61,448 nt of DNA from Butyrivibrio sp. (GCF_015056685.1 NZ_SVFW01000021.1:1-61448), one strand, 5' to 3'; positions 49,413-58,974 are shown, counted from the first letter of the stretch. Made by a program: numbers and translations. The notes: generated by a model not told the origin, from the sequence alone.

Positions 49413-51140
49413 ATGGGTAAGTTTATTGATTTATCAGGTAAAAGATTTGGTCATTGGACAGTAATCGAAAGAGATAATGATATCGAAAAAAAGAATATAT
49501 ATTGGAAGTGCCAATGTGACTGTGGGACAATTAGGAGCGTTTCAGGTACAAGCTTAAGAGGCGGTATCTCTGTTTCCTGCGGATGCGATAAAGATAAGAG
49601 AACTTCCATCAGAACAAGGAAGCAGGTAGATGATTTAACTGGAAAAAAATTTGGTTATTGGACTGTTCTTGAGCAGGATTTATCGGATAGTTTAACTTCT
49701 AAGCGCGGCGCTAGGTGGATTTGCCGATGTGATTGTGGGAAAATTAAAAGTGTCTTAGGATATGCACTTCGTTTTGGGCGTTCTACATCTTGTGGCTGTA
49801 AAAACGGGCCTTCAAAGATCATAGACTTGACAGGTAAAAGATTTGGGAAGCTTGTCGTACTACGAAAAGATGATATTGAAAGAAATGATCATAGAGGTGC
49901 AAGATGGATTTGTAAGTGCGATTGTGGGAATGAGATTTCTGTTTTAGCCGGCAGGTTAAAGAGTGGACAAACAAAATCTTGTGGATGCTTAAGACAAGAT
50001 AATAATAAATACAGAAATGATGATTTGACTGGACATGTGTTTGGAAGATGGACAGTATTAAACAAGGATAATTCGCAAAAAGGACATGGGACCGCATATT
50101 TGTGTAAGTGTGAGTGTGGAACTATAAGAATTATTCCAAGACATTCATTAATACAAGGTTTTAGTAAATCATGCGGTTGTGGAAGGTCTGTACCTAAAAA
50201 GGATTTAACAGGACGTAAATTTGGAAAGTTGACAGTTATTGGTATTGACAGAGAAAAATATGGAAGTGGCATCTATTGGAAATGCCAGTGCGAATGCGGT
50301 GAAATAGTATCGCATAGGACAGGTGCTCTCGAAAAGGGTGATGTAATATCCTGCGGATGTGAGAGCAGGAGATTATCTTCTGAAAGAAATTTCATGGATT
50401 TATCCAATAAACGCTTTGGGCGACTTGTTGCATTGGAAGTCGATCATAAGGAAACAGATAATAATGGCAATTCTGAATATTATTGGAAGTGTTTGTGTGA
50501 TTGTGGTAATACTATTGTTGTTCAGACATCTAGCCTAAGAGGAGGGTCTACGAAGTCATGCGGATGCCTTCAGAGCGAAGCCTCTGCCAACCGAGCTAAA
50601 GATCGTACAATAGATTTGATTGGAAAACGGTTTGGAATGCTGACTGTTATTGAAAGAGTTAGTGTGTCCAATGACGGTAGGTTTGAAAAGTGGAAATGTA
50701 TTTGTGATTGTGGAAATGAAAAGTTGGCGGATGGCTATTATTTGAAAAAAGGCATGATTTCTTCATGTGGTTGCCTAAAACAATCAAAATACGAATTGTA
50801 TGTTTTACAATATTTTAATGAAAAAGGCTATGAAAGTCCTATTAATTATGAGTATCAAAAGAGATTTGACGATTTGAGAGGTTACGCCGATGGCAAGCTT
50901 TCTTATGATTTTTCTGTGATTAAAAATGATAAGTTATATGCGCTTATTGAATGCCAAGGACAACAACATTATATGCCTGTTGGAATGTTTGGCGGCGAAG
51001 AACAGTATGCAAAACAACAACTACATGATGGAATAAAAAAAGAATATGCTGAAAAGCTGAAAGTTCCACTGATTGAAATCCCTTATACTGTTGAATCTTA
51101 TGAAGAAGTAAAAGTAATATTGGAGAAAGCAGGCATTTAA
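49413..51140 (+). CDS. Seven treble-clef/zinc-ribbon-like repeats fused to a PD-(D/E)xK-like nuclease domain
   Basis: A 575-residue cargo protein. Seven repeats of about 60-65 residues share FGxxTVI, WKCxCDCG and SCGC (for example GKRFGHWTVIERD with WKCQCDCG), each with four cysteines that could bind one zinc. After residue 455 there is a separate domain (SKYELYVLQYFNEKGY, then YDFSVIKNDKLYALIECQGQQHY) that matches the D-x(n)-E-x-Q core of Vsr-like/homing-type nucleases. Many zinc fingers plus a nuclease suggest site-directed DNA cleavage. -10 TATAAT at 49371 precedes it. It begins a four-gene transcript to 52349. Confidence 0.75.
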   Translation: MGKFIDLSGKRFGHWTVIERDNDIEKKNIYWKCQCDCGTIRSVSGTSLRGGISVSCGCDKDKRTSIRTRKQVDDLTGKKFGYWTVLEQDLSDSLTSKRGARWICRCDCGKIKSVLGYALRFGRSTSCGCKNGPSKIIDLTGKRFGKLVVLRKDDIERNDHRGARWICKCDCGNEISVLAGRLKSGQTKSCGCLRQDNNKYRNDDLTGHVFGRWTVLNKDNSQKGHGTAYLCKCECGTIRIIPRHSLIQGFSKSCGCGRSVPKKDLTGRKFGKLTVIGIDREKYGSGIYWKCQCECGEIVSHRTGALEKGDVISCGCESRRLSSERNFMDLSNKRFGRLVALEVDHKETDNNGNSEYYWKCLCDCGNTIVVQTSSLRGGSTKSCGCLQSEASANRAKDRTIDLIGKRFGMLTVIERVSVSNDGRFEKWKCICDCGNEKLADGYYLKKGMISSCGCLKQSKYELYVLQYFNEKGYESPINYEYQKRFDDLRGYADGKLSYDFSVIKNDKLYALIECQGQQHYMPVGMFGGEEQYAKQQLHDGIKKEYAEKLKVPLIEIPYTVESYEEVKVILEKAGI

Positions 51141-51158
51141 AGAAAGGAAGGTGCTTTT

Positions 51159-51476
51159 ATGATACCAGTTAAACTGACATATGGTAATGAAGGGCTTAAA
51201 GAAATAAAGGATTTTTTAAAAAACAATTATCATGAGGGTTATACTTTATCTGTTTTCAATAATCTTGAGCAGGCCACAGTCGAAATAGCTTGTGATTTTG
51301 ATAGCATGGATGAAGTGATTACGTACATGACTAATGTGGAACATGATTTTCCGGAATGGATAGGCGTAAATGAATTATCTGATTCATATGTTTTAGGGAT
51401 GAACTTTACTAGAGGAACTATAAAAACTCCTTCAGTCTGTGAGTGGAAGAATGGACGACTGGTTAGTGTTACTTAA
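51159..51476 (+). CDS. Hypothetical small protein
   Basis: A 105-residue soluble protein with AGGAAGGTG before the ATG, 19 bp after the zinc-repeat nuclease gene. It contains SVFNNLEQATVEIACDFDSM and ends CEWKNGRLVSVT. The predicted fold is alpha/beta. It could be an immunity or regulatory partner of the nuclease (speculation). Not recognised. Confidence 0.55.
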   Translation: MIPVKLTYGNEGLKEIKDFLKNNYHEGYTLSVFNNLEQATVEIACDFDSMDEVITYMTNVEHDFPEWIGVNELSDSYVLGMNFTRGTIKTPSVCEWKNGRLVSVT

Positions 51477-51496
51477 TAAGTTTACATACCTGAAAG

Positions 51497-51631
51497 ATGT
51501 TTAGTGTTACGTGGCAAGTGTCATGGAAATGTTCTGAATGCGGTTATGAATGGGATAACCTAATAAGAAATAGGACTAGGAATCCAGGATGCCCTAAATG
51601 CAAGAACGATAAGAGTAAAAACTATGAGTGA
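51497..51631 (+). CDS. 44-residue zinc-ribbon peptide
   Basis: A short ORF encodes a W-K-C-x-x-C-x-Y-x-W motif followed by RNRTRNPGCPKC, the pattern of the probable zinc-ribbon DUF4379 seen in repeated form in Vsr-like and homing nucleases. Here only one unit is present. It overlaps the next gene by 8 nt. CTGAAAGATG gives little ribosome binding site. It may be a remnant of a larger zinc-ribbon protein. Confidence 0.5.
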   Translation: MFSVTWQVSWKCSECGYEWDNLIRNRTRNPGCPKCKNDKSKNYE

Positions 51632-52349
51632 AGCGATTTTTGAGAGTGTAGAAGACTTCTTTAATTGGAGATTGAATAACTCTGATGCTAAGATCAAGCA
51701 AACAGTAGAAGAATACAATAAAGAAAAGACCGACAAACTTGGATGGACAGACAAAGAGAACTTTAAAAGAACTGATGTATTATACTCTTTCTTGCTTATA
51801 TATCAGTTGGGATTGAAAGTGACGGATAATGACGTTTTTACTGAGATTTACAAGCAGGAAAAAGCCAAGATGCCTAGAAAACGCTTAAGCCAAAATAGTC
51901 CGGCATTTCTACATACTTGTAGTATTGCTCCAGAGTTTAGAAAGTTCAATGAATCCGAAGAGTTGAATGCTTTTCTGAAAGTGTACTTCTCTATTGGAAA
52001 TGTGATTCCTATTTGGCCTGGTGGAAATACTGCGAGAGGGGTAATGGGGCTGTATGATATTCCAGAGATTTTCTTTCGCATATATTCAGAGTGGACACAA
52101 CGCCTTATTGAGCTATATCCCAATGCTTGCCTTGGAGCGGTGACTCGTTCTGATTTTATGGTGCAAAGGAAGCGAGAAAATGGCTATAACATCAAGTATT
52201 ATGACAGGATTTTTGAAACAAAGAAGCAGTTCGAGGAGCTCGTTATGGATAACAAACAAGCTTATTATGATTATCTTGTTAGACGTCGTTCTGTGATTGA
52301 ATCAAGAGAGTGTGAATTAAACAATATGATGGACTATAAGCAGCGCTGA
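51624..52349 (+). CDS. Conserved hypothetical cargo protein
   Basis: A 241-residue protein with the conserved-looking core YFSIGNVIPIWPGGNTARG at about 116-134 and YYDRIFETKKQFEELV near the C-terminus. It overlaps the zinc-ribbon peptide by 8 nt. Proteins with a WPGGN-type core occur in several bacteria without a known function, as far as I recall. A frame upstream is not open. It ends the cargo transcript of ICE 2. Confidence 0.6.
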   Translation: MSEAIFESVEDFFNWRLNNSDAKIKQTVEEYNKEKTDKLGWTDKENFKRTDVLYSFLLIYQLGLKVTDNDVFTEIYKQEKAKMPRKRLSQNSPAFLHTCSIAPEFRKFNESEELNAFLKVYFSIGNVIPIWPGGNTARGVMGLYDIPEIFFRIYSEWTQRLIELYPNACLGAVTRSDFMVQRKRENGYNIKYYDRIFETKKQFEELVMDNKQAYYDYLVRRRSVIESRECELNNMMDYKQR

Positions 52350-52454
52350 CATTTATTTCATGAGTGGAGCAGCCAATTTGCTAATGCTTCAGTATGATAT
52401 TTCCAACATGCGCCAGTGAAGGTGAGATATAAGAGCATAGCCTAGCGAAAAAAG

Positions 52455-52484
52455 AAGGAGCTGTGAGTTTGATCACAGCTCCTT
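52455..52484. terminator. Terminator of the minus-strand secreted-protein gene
   Basis: AAGGAGCTGTGA (52455-52466) and TCACAGCTCCTT (52473-52484) are perfect 12-bp arms around a 6-nt loop. On the minus strand it is followed by CTTCTTTTTT, so it ends the gene at 52492; it may also stop the plus-strand cargo transcript. Confidence 0.85.
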
Positions 52485-52491
52485 GGTAGTA

Positions 52492-53430
52492 TTATTTGTC
52501 GAATGCTTTATCAAACATTGTATCTGAATAAGCCATTCCATTTTTCTTTCGTTCAAATGAAATCTTAGCATTTGCTTTCAAGTATGGCACATTCCAAAAT
52601 ACTGCAAGTTCCGATATTTCTGGAAGATCTTCATAGACACGGGCTGCCATATCGCTGCTATACATATCAAGCATCTTTTTAGATGTTTTTCCCGTGTTTT
52701 TCTGTTCCCAAGTAAGATTTACAAGTGCAATATAGTCTTTCTCGTCGTCTGTACCAAGATTGGGATTTATTGTTATACTGTCAATCTTTGTATAAGTGTA
52801 ATATTCATCAATGTATGCCTGAATCTGCTTCTCGACTTTTTCTTTTTCCTTATCAGCATCAGAATACTGATCAGCTATCTTCTTGATATCTTCATCTGAG
52901 GCTTTATCAGTATCTTTTGCAAAGGTGGTTGATGAATAATCGTCTTCTGGTGTTATAGTAATACTTTTATCGAGCGTAACAGCAAACAATGCCCTAACAA
53001 CTTTTGAACTACCAACGGAAGCATCTTCAACTGCGTTACCAGTCATGTTTTCACCATTTTTACCAATAACTTTTTGAACCGCTTCACTTTGAAGTTTTGG
53101 AAGACTCATAGAAACAGACAAATCGAAATCGCCAGACAATTTATTACCCTTATTTGAGAAGCCTTCAGATTTACCTTTGCCATTTTTAATGGTAACTTTT
53201 GTCTGCCCAGTATATTTGCCTGTCTTGTTATAATCACCAGCACTTAAAGAAAGCATTAACACTGTTTCATCAGGCAAATTGGTTTCTATTTCAAATACAA
53301 CAGCGTTTTTATCATATTTTCCGGTAACATCAATAGAAACATCAAGCTTATCATTTGCAGCCTGAACTGGTACAGAAAAACAGGTTAGAAATATGACCAA
53401 AGAAATAAGAGTAGCAAATAATCTCTTCAT
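52492..53430 (-). CDS. Secreted protein of unknown function
   Basis: A 312-residue protein with an N-terminal signal peptide (MKRLFATLISLVIFLTCFS, cleavage near VQA-AND). The mature part has a beta-rich N-terminal domain (about 30-150) and a charged C-terminal half (DKEKEKVEKQIQAYIDEYYT). ATG 53430 follows GGAGG. An extended -10, TGCTATAAT on the minus strand (about 53471-53479), gives its promoter. It is the only gene on this strand apart from the helicase behind it. A binding or surface role is likely; no family is recognised. Confidence 0.7.
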   Translation of the reverse strand: MKRLFATLISLVIFLTCFSVPVQAANDKLDVSIDVTGKYDKNAVVFEIETNLPDETVLMLSLSAGDYNKTGKYTGQTKVTIKNGKGKSEGFSNKGNKLSGDFDLSVSMSLPKLQSEAVQKVIGKNGENMTGNAVEDASVGSSKVVRALFAVTLDKSITITPEDDYSSTTFAKDTDKASDEDIKKIADQYSDADKEKEKVEKQIQAYIDEYYTYTKIDSITINPNLGTDDEKDYIALVNLTWEQKNTGKTSKKMLDMYSSDMAARVYEDLPEISELAVFWNVPYLKANAKISFERKKNGMAYSDTMFDKAFDK

Positions 53431-53571
53431 ATCGATACCTCCATGTAATATCAATACAGGTGCATTTATCATTATAGCAGTCAATTATAAATTATTTGTT
53501 GATTATATATAAAAAATGAGGGACTTTGAAAAGTGAGAGTATTGAAGTTGATACTATATACGCGTATCAAA

Positions 53572-53597
53572 AAACGGTGATCCAAAGACCACCGTTT
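53572..53597 (-). terminator. Terminator of the SF1 helicase gene
   Basis: AAACGGTG (53572-53579) and CACCGTTT (53590-53597) form the stem; on the minus strand it is followed by T6. It lies 52 bp past the helicase stop. The rest of 53431-53648 holds the promoter for the secreted-protein gene and no ORF. Confidence 0.7.
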
Positions 53598-53648
53598 ACA
53601 TGCATTAAAAAGACTTACACAGCCACATGACTCTTTCATCGCTCGCTG

Positions 53649-56600
53649 TTATCGATATTTCTCAAGCAGCTCCCGTGCCATATTTACGCACATAGACCTT
53701 TTCCAGGCGTTTGAATCACCTATTATGTACAATCTATATTTAGCTCTGGTAACGGCTACATTAACAATATTTTTGTTAACAAAAGATATTCCGGTATTCT
53801 TATCACTGTCATCGCATCCTAAAAGGAAAATTACTTCATTAGCTTCTTTTCCCTGGAAAGTATGTACTGTACCAATCTTCTTGTATTCATAATCAAGCAT
53901 GTAGCCCATGTTTATCTTGGTATTAGGATGATCTTTGCAGTACTGCTTTATGTAGTCTTTGATTCCTGAAACTACCGTTACAAATGGGCTAATGATATAG
54001 ATGTTTGGTTCGGGAGTTTTACTGAATGCAACCTCCAATAGTTCGCATACCTTTTCTCCCTGGGCATCTACGAAATGACTACCATTTCCTTTTTCCTTGC
54101 CGGTAACATCTATCCATTCTGACTTCTCCTTTATAAATGTACTTTTTACGGAATCCTTTGGATTGCCGGTTTTCTTTTTCATAATGCCATTGTAAGAAAT
54201 TACATTTGAAATATCATACATTGGCGATATACATCTTCTATGAACAACCAAAGGAGAACCAACCCATTCTGAGCCGCCTTCTCCATTATCCAGATTTGTC
54301 CCAAGGCAATTAAGAGTGTCAGCGAAGCTCTGTACAGAAATCGTTTTGCTCTTATAAAAATTGAGATCAGTATCATTAAAGGCCAGTTTTAGCAATGCTA
54401 AATCATCAGTAACTACTGGCTCTATTTGCCGTGGATCTCCTACAATAATTGCTTTTCTGCTTCTGTACAATGCACCTACAGCCATCTGCGGCTGGGCCTG
54501 CCCGGCTTCATCTACAACAAGAGTCCCAAGCATACCAGGTTTCTTAACATCCCGAAGAAAATTCCCAACAGAAGCAAAGGTTGTAGATATTACCGGTACG
54601 AACAGGAATAGTGTCTGCAATACCGCTGGAACAAAGTTATCCTTATCTTGCGGGGCAAAGTCTATTTTTTTACCATCATCACCCATCCGGACGCCCCAAT
54701 AGTGGCCTAATGTTTTGAAGTTGTCTCTGCAGTGATTGGATGATAGCACAAATTCTTTATTAAGCCTCATAGCAAGAGCAAATAGTTTTTCACGTTCTCT
54801 GTTATATTGTTCCGTTAACCAGGGGTTTGCTACCTGTGCATCAGTTGATGACTCATCATCAGAGAGCAACTTATTGATATAATTATCATCTGCTATTGTG
54901 AGCTTTCTCATGCAGTCATTTTCATCATACTCATTAAGGAGCTCCTTATATGTATCTACGGCTTCGTGGTATGTTTTTTCGCGTGATGTTACACTTTGCT
55001 TCTCGTTTTCAATGTTTTGGGATAGATTATCTATGCATGTCTGCTTTTGCGCTATGGCACCGGTGATTTCATCATATTTAACACTGTATACATAACGCTG
55101 ACTTTGTATTTCTGCCTTTTCACTACTTACTTTTTCGATTGATTCTGTAACAGAGTTTAAGTCTTCCTGTTTTCTTTCTGCCTCAGATTCATAATTATCT
55201 GCCAGACGATTTGCAGCTTCATATTTTTTTCTGTTAAAAAGCTTTGTAAGAAAGGAAACAGAACTTCTGGTATTAAAGGATTGTTCGTTATTTTCTTTTA
55301 TCTGCTTATAAAGATTCTCCTTTTGGAGATTCAATTCCTTGTCTTCGGACTCTAGTTTATCCAAAAAATTAGACCGTTTATCCAACTCGATTAGGATTTG
55401 GTCTCTATTCTTTTCAATTTCATCGAGTTCTGACTGCTGTAACTTTATTTGTGAGAGAATATCTTTTGTTTTGGCATCATATTCTGCATTAGCTTCATTA
55501 AGACGCTGCTTACTTGTTGCGCATCGTATCATTGCTTCCTGCAACTTGCCTAAATCCTTTTGAAGAGCCTCGACTACACTTAACTGTTCATTAAATGCTT
55601 GTTTAGCTTCAAGGTATTTCTTGCGTCTTTCGACTGCGGATTCCTTTATCTGGTAGAAATCCATATCAATTTTAATGAGAGCACTATTATAAAAACGTGA
55701 AATATTTGATCTTTTACCAAGAGGGGCAGCAATCAGTCCCCATGCATTTTCATCGTCCAGAAGATCCCGGGCATATTTAGTAAAATAAACATCTCGGTAT
55801 TCTTCTCCAGTTCTAGTTGTTTCAAGATTATCGGATTTTTGAGGATCAAATAAACATGCGATCTCTGTGAGCTTATCCTTTAATTCATCTGAATCATCTG
55901 GCAAGGGGCTTAAATCGGGAATTATGTTTTTGGGTAATTCCTTTGAGATGTTTTCAACAGCTGCATTATTACAGGAAGTAACAAGCATGCTGTAATCATT
56001 GATTGCATCATCTTTAAAGGAATACCACTTTTGAACGTATTGCGAATAGGCATTGTTTTGCTTGTCACCATGCAAAAAGTTATGTGCCTCAAATGCATCG
56101 TCGGGATTGTCATGCTTTGCCAGAAGGATTGCTCTATTTACTATATTTCCTACAATAACCTCTTTAAGAAGGGTTGTTTTACCTGTTCCTGGAGGTCCAT
56201 TTACGGAGAAGATATTTCCGTTGCCGTCAGTTACATCTTTGACGCTGTGTAAAGCCGCATTGATTGCTACCTCCTGCATCATGGCAGGCATAAACCTTGA
56301 AGGCCATTTGCCTAGTGGGGCAACATCAGGCCTAAGTAGCATATTAAGCACCAATTTGTGAAAATAGCGGTTGTCGTTATTTGGTTTAATAAGATCTATC
56401 TGCTCATGTTCACTATTTGAAGCAATTTCAATATAACGAAGGAGGTCATTAGTCATATTGCCAGGTTTTGCAAGCTCATTCTTCTTGCATTTTTCAAGAA
56501 CCATATTTATATCAGCAGAGAAATAATCGTGACTAAGCCCTAGATAATTATCATCTTCCTTTTTATCCTTAGTTGCCTCATCTAGAAAGAGCTGAAAATA

Positions 56601-57365
56601 CAGACCATATACCTCTTCATATGCATCTGTGTTATCGTCCGTGATATTGACTGCATCTTTTACGTATTTATCTACAACGTATGAATAAAGTTGTTTTATG
56701 GACGCCAATTTCACTGACTCAACAGCCTGCCCTTTTATCGAAAGATTTTCCTTGTTCTGATCGTTAACATCACTGGTGTTTACATCCGAACTAACATGTC
56801 TTTCAATATTTTTATCAAAGAACTTTTCTTCGATATCTTTACAGTCTAAGCTATAATCCTTTGCTTTTAGATTTTCAGTCAAATCGCCATTTGTGTCTTC
56901 CAGCTTGTTCATGGCCCAGAGTACAGGAGATAAGGAGAGTGATTTTTCTTTGAATTTTCCATCAGAAGTAATCTGAATGCTTACCATGGCTATCTTTTCG
57001 TTGTTTTTCTCAGGCCGTTTGGGTAAGCTGTTAACATCAGCTTTAATCAACTTGGATATTTGTTCAATACAGCAATCTCTTTTTACTTTACCTATATAAA
57101 AAGAGATATCGCCCCATACTTTCATCCCGCACTTTATAGCTTCATCGCTAATAATTTGATGCAAGTCTTTTTCTATATCATTTTCAGTGAGCCTTATGAA
57201 TGTCTCAAGACTGTTGCTAAATGGCTGGCGGCGCGCGACTTTTTCCTTATGCCTTCTGACTTTGTTCATAATGTCATAATTGTCCGGATATTTATCCTGA
57301 GATAAAAACTCAACCGCAAACCAGTAGTTTAAGACTTTTTCTGCAAGTGTATTTTGCTTTTCCAT
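53649..57365 (-). CDS. Large SF1 (Upf1/DNA2-like) helicase with internal coiled coil, candidate defence protein
   Basis: A 1,238-residue protein. An unknown N-terminal domain (about 1-370) is followed by Walker A GPPGTGKTTLL at about 387-397, a long insertion with coiled coils (about 580-850), Walker B VVDEAGQAQPQ at about 948-958, and helicase motifs GTVHTFQGKEA and AVTRAKYRLYIIGD near the C-terminus (about 1165-1215). This is the SF1B Upf1/Dna2 order. Related giant helicases often act alone in antiviral islands. ATG 57365 has TGGAGGG 10 nt upstream. It stands alone with its own terminator. Confidence 0.8.
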   Translation of the reverse strand: MEKQNTLAEKVLNYWFAVEFLSQDKYPDNYDIMNKVRRHKEKVARRQPFSNSLETFIRLTENDIEKDLHQIISDEAIKCGMKVWGDISFYIGKVKRDCCIEQISKLIKADVNSLPKRPEKNNEKIAMVSIQITSDGKFKEKSLSLSPVLWAMNKLEDTNGDLTENLKAKDYSLDCKDIEEKFFDKNIERHVSSDVNTSDVNDQNKENLSIKGQAVESVKLASIKQLYSYVVDKYVKDAVNITDDNTDAYEEVYGLYFQLFLDEATKDKKEDDNYLGLSHDYFSADINMVLEKCKKNELAKPGNMTNDLLRYIEIASNSEHEQIDLIKPNNDNRYFHKLVLNMLLRPDVAPLGKWPSRFMPAMMQEVAINAALHSVKDVTDGNGNIFSVNGPPGTGKTTLLKEVIVGNIVNRAILLAKHDNPDDAFEAHNFLHGDKQNNAYSQYVQKWYSFKDDAINDYSMLVTSCNNAAVENISKELPKNIIPDLSPLPDDSDELKDKLTEIACLFDPQKSDNLETTRTGEEYRDVYFTKYARDLLDDENAWGLIAAPLGKRSNISRFYNSALIKIDMDFYQIKESAVERRKKYLEAKQAFNEQLSVVEALQKDLGKLQEAMIRCATSKQRLNEANAEYDAKTKDILSQIKLQQSELDEIEKNRDQILIELDKRSNFLDKLESEDKELNLQKENLYKQIKENNEQSFNTRSSVSFLTKLFNRKKYEAANRLADNYESEAERKQEDLNSVTESIEKVSSEKAEIQSQRYVYSVKYDEITGAIAQKQTCIDNLSQNIENEKQSVTSREKTYHEAVDTYKELLNEYDENDCMRKLTIADDNYINKLLSDDESSTDAQVANPWLTEQYNREREKLFALAMRLNKEFVLSSNHCRDNFKTLGHYWGVRMGDDGKKIDFAPQDKDNFVPAVLQTLFLFVPVISTTFASVGNFLRDVKKPGMLGTLVVDEAGQAQPQMAVGALYRSRKAIIVGDPRQIEPVVTDDLALLKLAFNDTDLNFYKSKTISVQSFADTLNCLGTNLDNGEGGSEWVGSPLVVHRRCISPMYDISNVISYNGIMKKKTGNPKDSVKSTFIKEKSEWIDVTGKEKGNGSHFVDAQGEKVCELLEVAFSKTPEPNIYIISPFVTVVSGIKDYIKQYCKDHPNTKINMGYMLDYEYKKIGTVHTFQGKEANEVIFLLGCDDSDKNTGISFVNKNIVNVAVTRAKYRLYIIGDSNAWKRSMCVNMARELLEKYR

Positions 57366-57477
57366 ATTGCTATGCCCTCCAGGCAATAAGATTCAGAGTC
57401 AAACGACATTTACAATTATACAAAATATCAAGCCTCATGTAGAGCATTTATGAATAAGTTGAGGTTCAAATATCGAC

Positions 57478-57525
57478 TTGAGTCACATTGAGTCCATTTG
57501 AGTCTCTGTGATGCCACATTGAGTC
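57478..57525 (+). promoter_or_regulatory. Phased TTGAGTC repeats upstream of the ICE 2 mating promoter
   Basis: TTGAGTC starts at 57478, 57488, 57498 and 57519, i.e. 10, 10 and 21 bp apart, ending about 40 bp before the -10 box at 57565. The sequence differs from the ICE 1 repeats at the same place, which suggests matched but different activators. Confidence 0.55.
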
Positions 57526-57564
57526 TTTCTGGTTATTTACGAACTTTTTTCAGTATGATATTGT

Positions 57565-57692
57565 TATAATGCACCAAGAAATGTGAGATACGAAATCACA
57601 CATTCCCTGGTGCTTTTCTTTTGCGCAAAAGAGCCCGGCAAATACGAGGCGCTGGTTTGTGATCTATACGGTCACAGGTCGGCGTCTTTTTT
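57565..57692 (+). promoter_or_regulatory. ICE 2 mating-operon promoter and double-hairpin leader
   Basis: TATAAT (57565-57570) is followed by GCACC (57571-57575), pairing with GGTGC just before TTTT (57614-57617), with an inner TGTGA/TCACA stem. A palindrome CTTTTGCGCAAAAG (57618-57631) follows, and then a 15-bp G-U-rich stem (57648-57662 with 57672-57686) with T6. The layout repeats that of ICE 1 although the sequences differ, so it is under selection. Confidence 0.6.
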
Positions 57693-57730
57693 GTTGCCAC
57701 AAATAACAAATCATATGGAGGAAATGAAAA

Positions 57731-58915
57731 TTGGATTTTGAAGAGTTTAGAGAGCAGTTCAAAGATGATATTGCTGAGAGACTTTATGGCGATGGCTACG
57801 GCAGCATGGAGTTCCAGGATCAGGAGACAAGAAAGGTCAATGAGAAGTATGAGAGCACCTGCATTAAGCCGGAGGGCAGCAACGTTGGTGTGAACCTCAA
57901 TGTTGAGGCTGCCTACAAAGCTTATCAGGACGGCACACCATACGATGAGATTGTTGATAGCACAATCAAGGTTGTCGAGAACGGCTTCGACAACATGCCA
58001 AGAGGCGACTTTGAGCAGATCAAGAATTATGACACTGCCAAGGAGCGCCTCACAATGGAAGTTGTGGCTATTTCCGGTAATGAGGAGATGCTTGCAAACC
58101 TCCCTCATAAGGAAATGGAAGACATGGCTGTTATCTACAGGCTCGATGCCAGTGATATCGCCGGCCAGAACGCTTCAATCGTTGTGACTAATCAGATGGT
58201 TGACAGCTACGGCATCACTCCTGAGCAGCTTCATGCGGATGCGCTTAAGAACGCGCCTGAGATAAAGCCTGTTGTTATCGAGGGCATGGCTGAGGTGCTT
58301 GCAAAGCAGATGGGTGTTGAAGACCTTGAGATGCTTGGCCTTAACATTCCACCTGAGCAGGAGAAGATCTTTGTTGCTTCTGTAGAGGGTAATGTCCATG
58401 GCGCCGGTGTCATTGCGTACACCGATTTTATGGATCAGGCTGCAGAGCGCGTCGGTGGCGATTTTTACCTGCTTCCATCTAGCCGGCATGAGGTTTTACT
58501 TGTGCCCGATGATGGAACTATTGACCTTAAGTCTCTTGAGAACATGGTCCGCGAGGTAAATGCAACCACAGTCAGTGCAGAGGACAAGCTCACCGACAGT
58601 GTGTATCACTACGACTCACAGGAAAAGGTCTTTGAGCTTGCTGAAAAGTACGTTGATCGTCAGCGTGACATCGACAAGGCTGAGACTGCGGAGAAGGAAG
58701 CAGTGAAACCGGACCCGGAGGTTCCACCAAAGGATCCTGTAGCGCCTGATATCAAGGCATCTGTGGACAAGGCAGAAGCCAAGGCTGAGGGAAAAGAGAC
58801 AGAGCCTACCGAGAGAAAGTCGGTACTGGCAGACCTTAAGGCCAAGAAGGAGCAGGTCGCAGCCCAGCCAAGGAAAGAAGTAGATAAGTCCAAGCATAAG
58901 AGCCAGGAACGATAA
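57731..58915 (+). CDS. DUF5688-family protein, first gene of the ICE 2 mating operon
   Basis: A 394-residue protein homologous to 2013-3095, from TTG 57731. The TTG is supported by alignment with the ATG of the ICE 1 copy (both MDFE) and by GGAGG at 57718-57722. The central region is nearly identical to ICE 1 (VIEGMAEVLAKQMGVEDLEM), while the N-terminus and the Lys/Pro-rich C-terminal tail diverge. The function is unknown, as for the ICE 1 copy; conservation in both elements argues for a role in transfer. Confidence 0.75.
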   Translation: MDFEEFREQFKDDIAERLYGDGYGSMEFQDQETRKVNEKYESTCIKPEGSNVGVNLNVEAAYKAYQDGTPYDEIVDSTIKVVENGFDNMPRGDFEQIKNYDTAKERLTMEVVAISGNEEMLANLPHKEMEDMAVIYRLDASDIAGQNASIVVTNQMVDSYGITPEQLHADALKNAPEIKPVVIEGMAEVLAKQMGVEDLEMLGLNIPPEQEKIFVASVEGNVHGAGVIAYTDFMDQAAERVGGDFYLLPSSRHEVLLVPDDGTIDLKSLENMVREVNATTVSAEDKLTDSVYHYDSQEKVFELAEKYVDRQRDIDKAETAEKEAVKPDPEVPPKDPVAPDIKASVDKAEAKAEGKETEPTERKSVLADLKAKKEQVAAQPRKEVDKSKHKSQER

Positions 58916-58926
58916 CAAATCACCAG

Positions 58927-58955
58927 GGGTGCCAGCAGAAATGCCGGCACCCTTT
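58927..58955 (+). terminator. Hairpin after the DUF5688 gene of ICE 2
   Basis: GGGTGCC (58927-58933) pairs exactly with GGCACCC (58946-58952), followed by TTT. It matches the position of the ICE 1 hairpin at 3130-3170. Confidence 0.6.
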
Positions 58956-58974
58956 ATCTTAGGAGGAAAAAGAC

